Positions 5,523 through 5,795 of a stretch of DNA of 5,795 bases are shown piece after piece; the first letter of the stretch is position 1, and each line of letters opens with the position of its first letter. The DNA comes from CAZYWA01 sp964650975 [NCBI: uncultured bacterium]. Lineage in GTDB: Bacteria; JADJOY01. The notes below the pieces were generated by a model. That model saw only the letters and a list, made by a program, of their open reading frames with translations, made no database searches and was not told where the DNA came from. The translations under genes were made by a program, and so were the position numbers. Location of the stretch: assembly GCA_964650975.1 (NCBI GenBank), contig CAZYWA010000510.1:1-5795 (forward strand). Direction: 5' to 3'.

Positions 5523-5547
5523 TACCAGGTGATGGGCGACCCGTCAA
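5519..5547 (-). promoter_or_regulatory. Possible promoter of the 112-residue protein gene
   Basis: On the minus strand TTGACG (5547-5542, 5 of 6 consensus bases) is followed after 17 bases by TAGTGA (5524-5519), a poor -10 match of 2 of 6. The -10 would overlap the palindrome at 5507-5522, and transcription would start near 5512, about 20 bases before the ATG. The weak -10 limits confidence, although the overlap is what a repressor-controlled promoter would look like. Confidence 0.35.
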
Positions 5548-5693
5548 ATCAGGGCCTGGAATCGCCCGGATGAGCGCGTTGCTCGCGTCCCCAGCGATCG
5601 AAGGTGCGCTCCCGCGTCCGTTGCGGCGGTGGGTCGACGCAGAAGCACGCGCCGCAGGCGCGCGGCGAGCAGAGCGAGCCGACTCGGGGGTGG

Positions 5694-5743
5694 GCCCCGG
5701 CCGGATTCACTCCGGACGGGGCGGGGGGCTTGAAAAGCCCCCC
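5694..5743. repeat. Two abutting hairpins
   Basis: The first stem is 11 bp plus one G-A mismatch: GCCCCG (5694-5699), mismatch at 5700/5716, CCGGA (5701-5705), loop TTCAC, TCCGG (5711-5715), CGGGGC (5717-5722). The second begins at the next base: GGGGGGCT (5723-5730), loop of 5, AGCCCCCC (5736-5743). There are no spacer bases between them, which would allow coaxial stacking in RNA. Confidence 0.7.
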
Positions 5744-5747
5744 TAAC

Positions 5748-5774
5748 CCGATCCATTCATGAGATCGGAGTTTT
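5748..5774 (+). terminator. Weak intrinsic terminator candidate, plus strand
   Basis: CCGATC (5748-5753) pairs with GATCGG (5763-5768) around a 9-base loop, followed two bases later by TTTT (5771-5774). It is the only hairpin in the window followed by a T run. The stem is short and the loop large, so strength is doubtful. It could end a plus-strand transcript covering the hairpin cluster. Confidence 0.35.
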
Positions 5775-5795
5775 GGTGGGTGTGGCACCGGTCGG

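Larger units (their letters stand above)
5523..5795. other. Non-coding right end with a dense cluster of hairpins
   Basis: I see no convincing gene here; open frames on both strands are explained by GC-rich composition and lack ribosome sites or recognisable protein features. The stretch holds at least four stem-loops: CGCGCC/GGCGCG (5648-5662); GCCCCG-CCGGA/TCCGG-CGGGGC with one G-A mismatch (5694-5722); GGGGGGCT/AGCCCCCC (5723-5743), which directly abuts it; and CCGATC/GATCGG (5748-5768) followed by AG and TTTT (5771-5774). It could be a structured RNA read on the plus strand or an extragenic palindromic repeat cluster. Confidence 0.45.

Noticed and set aside
4079-5746. Plus-strand open frame of 555 residues overlapping lptG and the 112-residue gene.
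   Set aside because: It is a frame shadow of lptG, lacks any motif and has no ribosome site at its start.
5544-5788. Minus-strand frames of 70-79 residues at the right end, one with several Cys residues (CGACFC).
   Set aside because: They run through the hairpin arms, have no ribosome site and no recognisable fold. The Cys cluster comes from GC-rich hairpin sequence and is not a convincing metal site.

Overview
The window is GC-rich (roughly 65-70% by eye) bacterial chromosome, densely coded on both strands. A Deltaproteobacteria-like NadA C-terminus, an LptF/LptG-family lipopolysaccharide exporter permease and a lipoprotein with a signal peptide all point to a Gram-negative, diderm bacterium, plausibly a high-GC deltaproteobacterial or related lineage. 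No 16S or other phylogenetic marker is present, so that placement is an inference. I see no transposase, integrase, phage gene, CRISPR array, rRNA or tRNA.

Layout: (1) 1-438 (+), the 3' part of a quinolinate-synthase (NadA) family gene, cut by the window edge. It keeps two cluster-type cysteines but has lost several expected active-site residues. (2) 555-746 (+), an unrecognised 63-residue helical protein with its own consensus-like promoter (TTGTGG-17-TATAAT). (3) 770-3804 (-), a two-gene operon. Its first gene (3804-1735) encodes a 689-residue lipoprotein with an Ig-like domain and about 12 beta-propeller-type repeats. 20 bp downstream is a secreted 314-residue alpha/beta hydrolase (1714-770) with a GHSQGG nucleophile elbow. 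(4) 3805-4025, a divergent intergenic region with a probable promoter for the operon and two strong hairpins. (5) 4026-5117 (+), an LptG-like permease without an adjacent lptF. (6) 5153-5491 (-), an unrecognised basic helical 112-residue protein, convergent with lptG. Directly upstream of it is a perfect 16-bp palindrome containing GAAC-N4-GTTC, the core of the Bacillus/actinobacterial-type LexA box. (7) 5523-5795, no convincing gene but an unusually dense series of hairpins, two of them abutting, and a last one followed by TTTT.

How the genes work together: the operon looks like an envelope/periplasm pair, a repeat-rich lipoprotein plus an exported hydrolase. LptG would work in lipopolysaccharide transport with an LptF encoded elsewhere. 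The two small genes have no assigned function. The points most worth checking are the altered NadA active site, the palindromic operator ahead of the 112-residue protein, and the hairpin cluster at the right end. I did not find convincing evidence of a complete, previously undescribed multi-gene system here.
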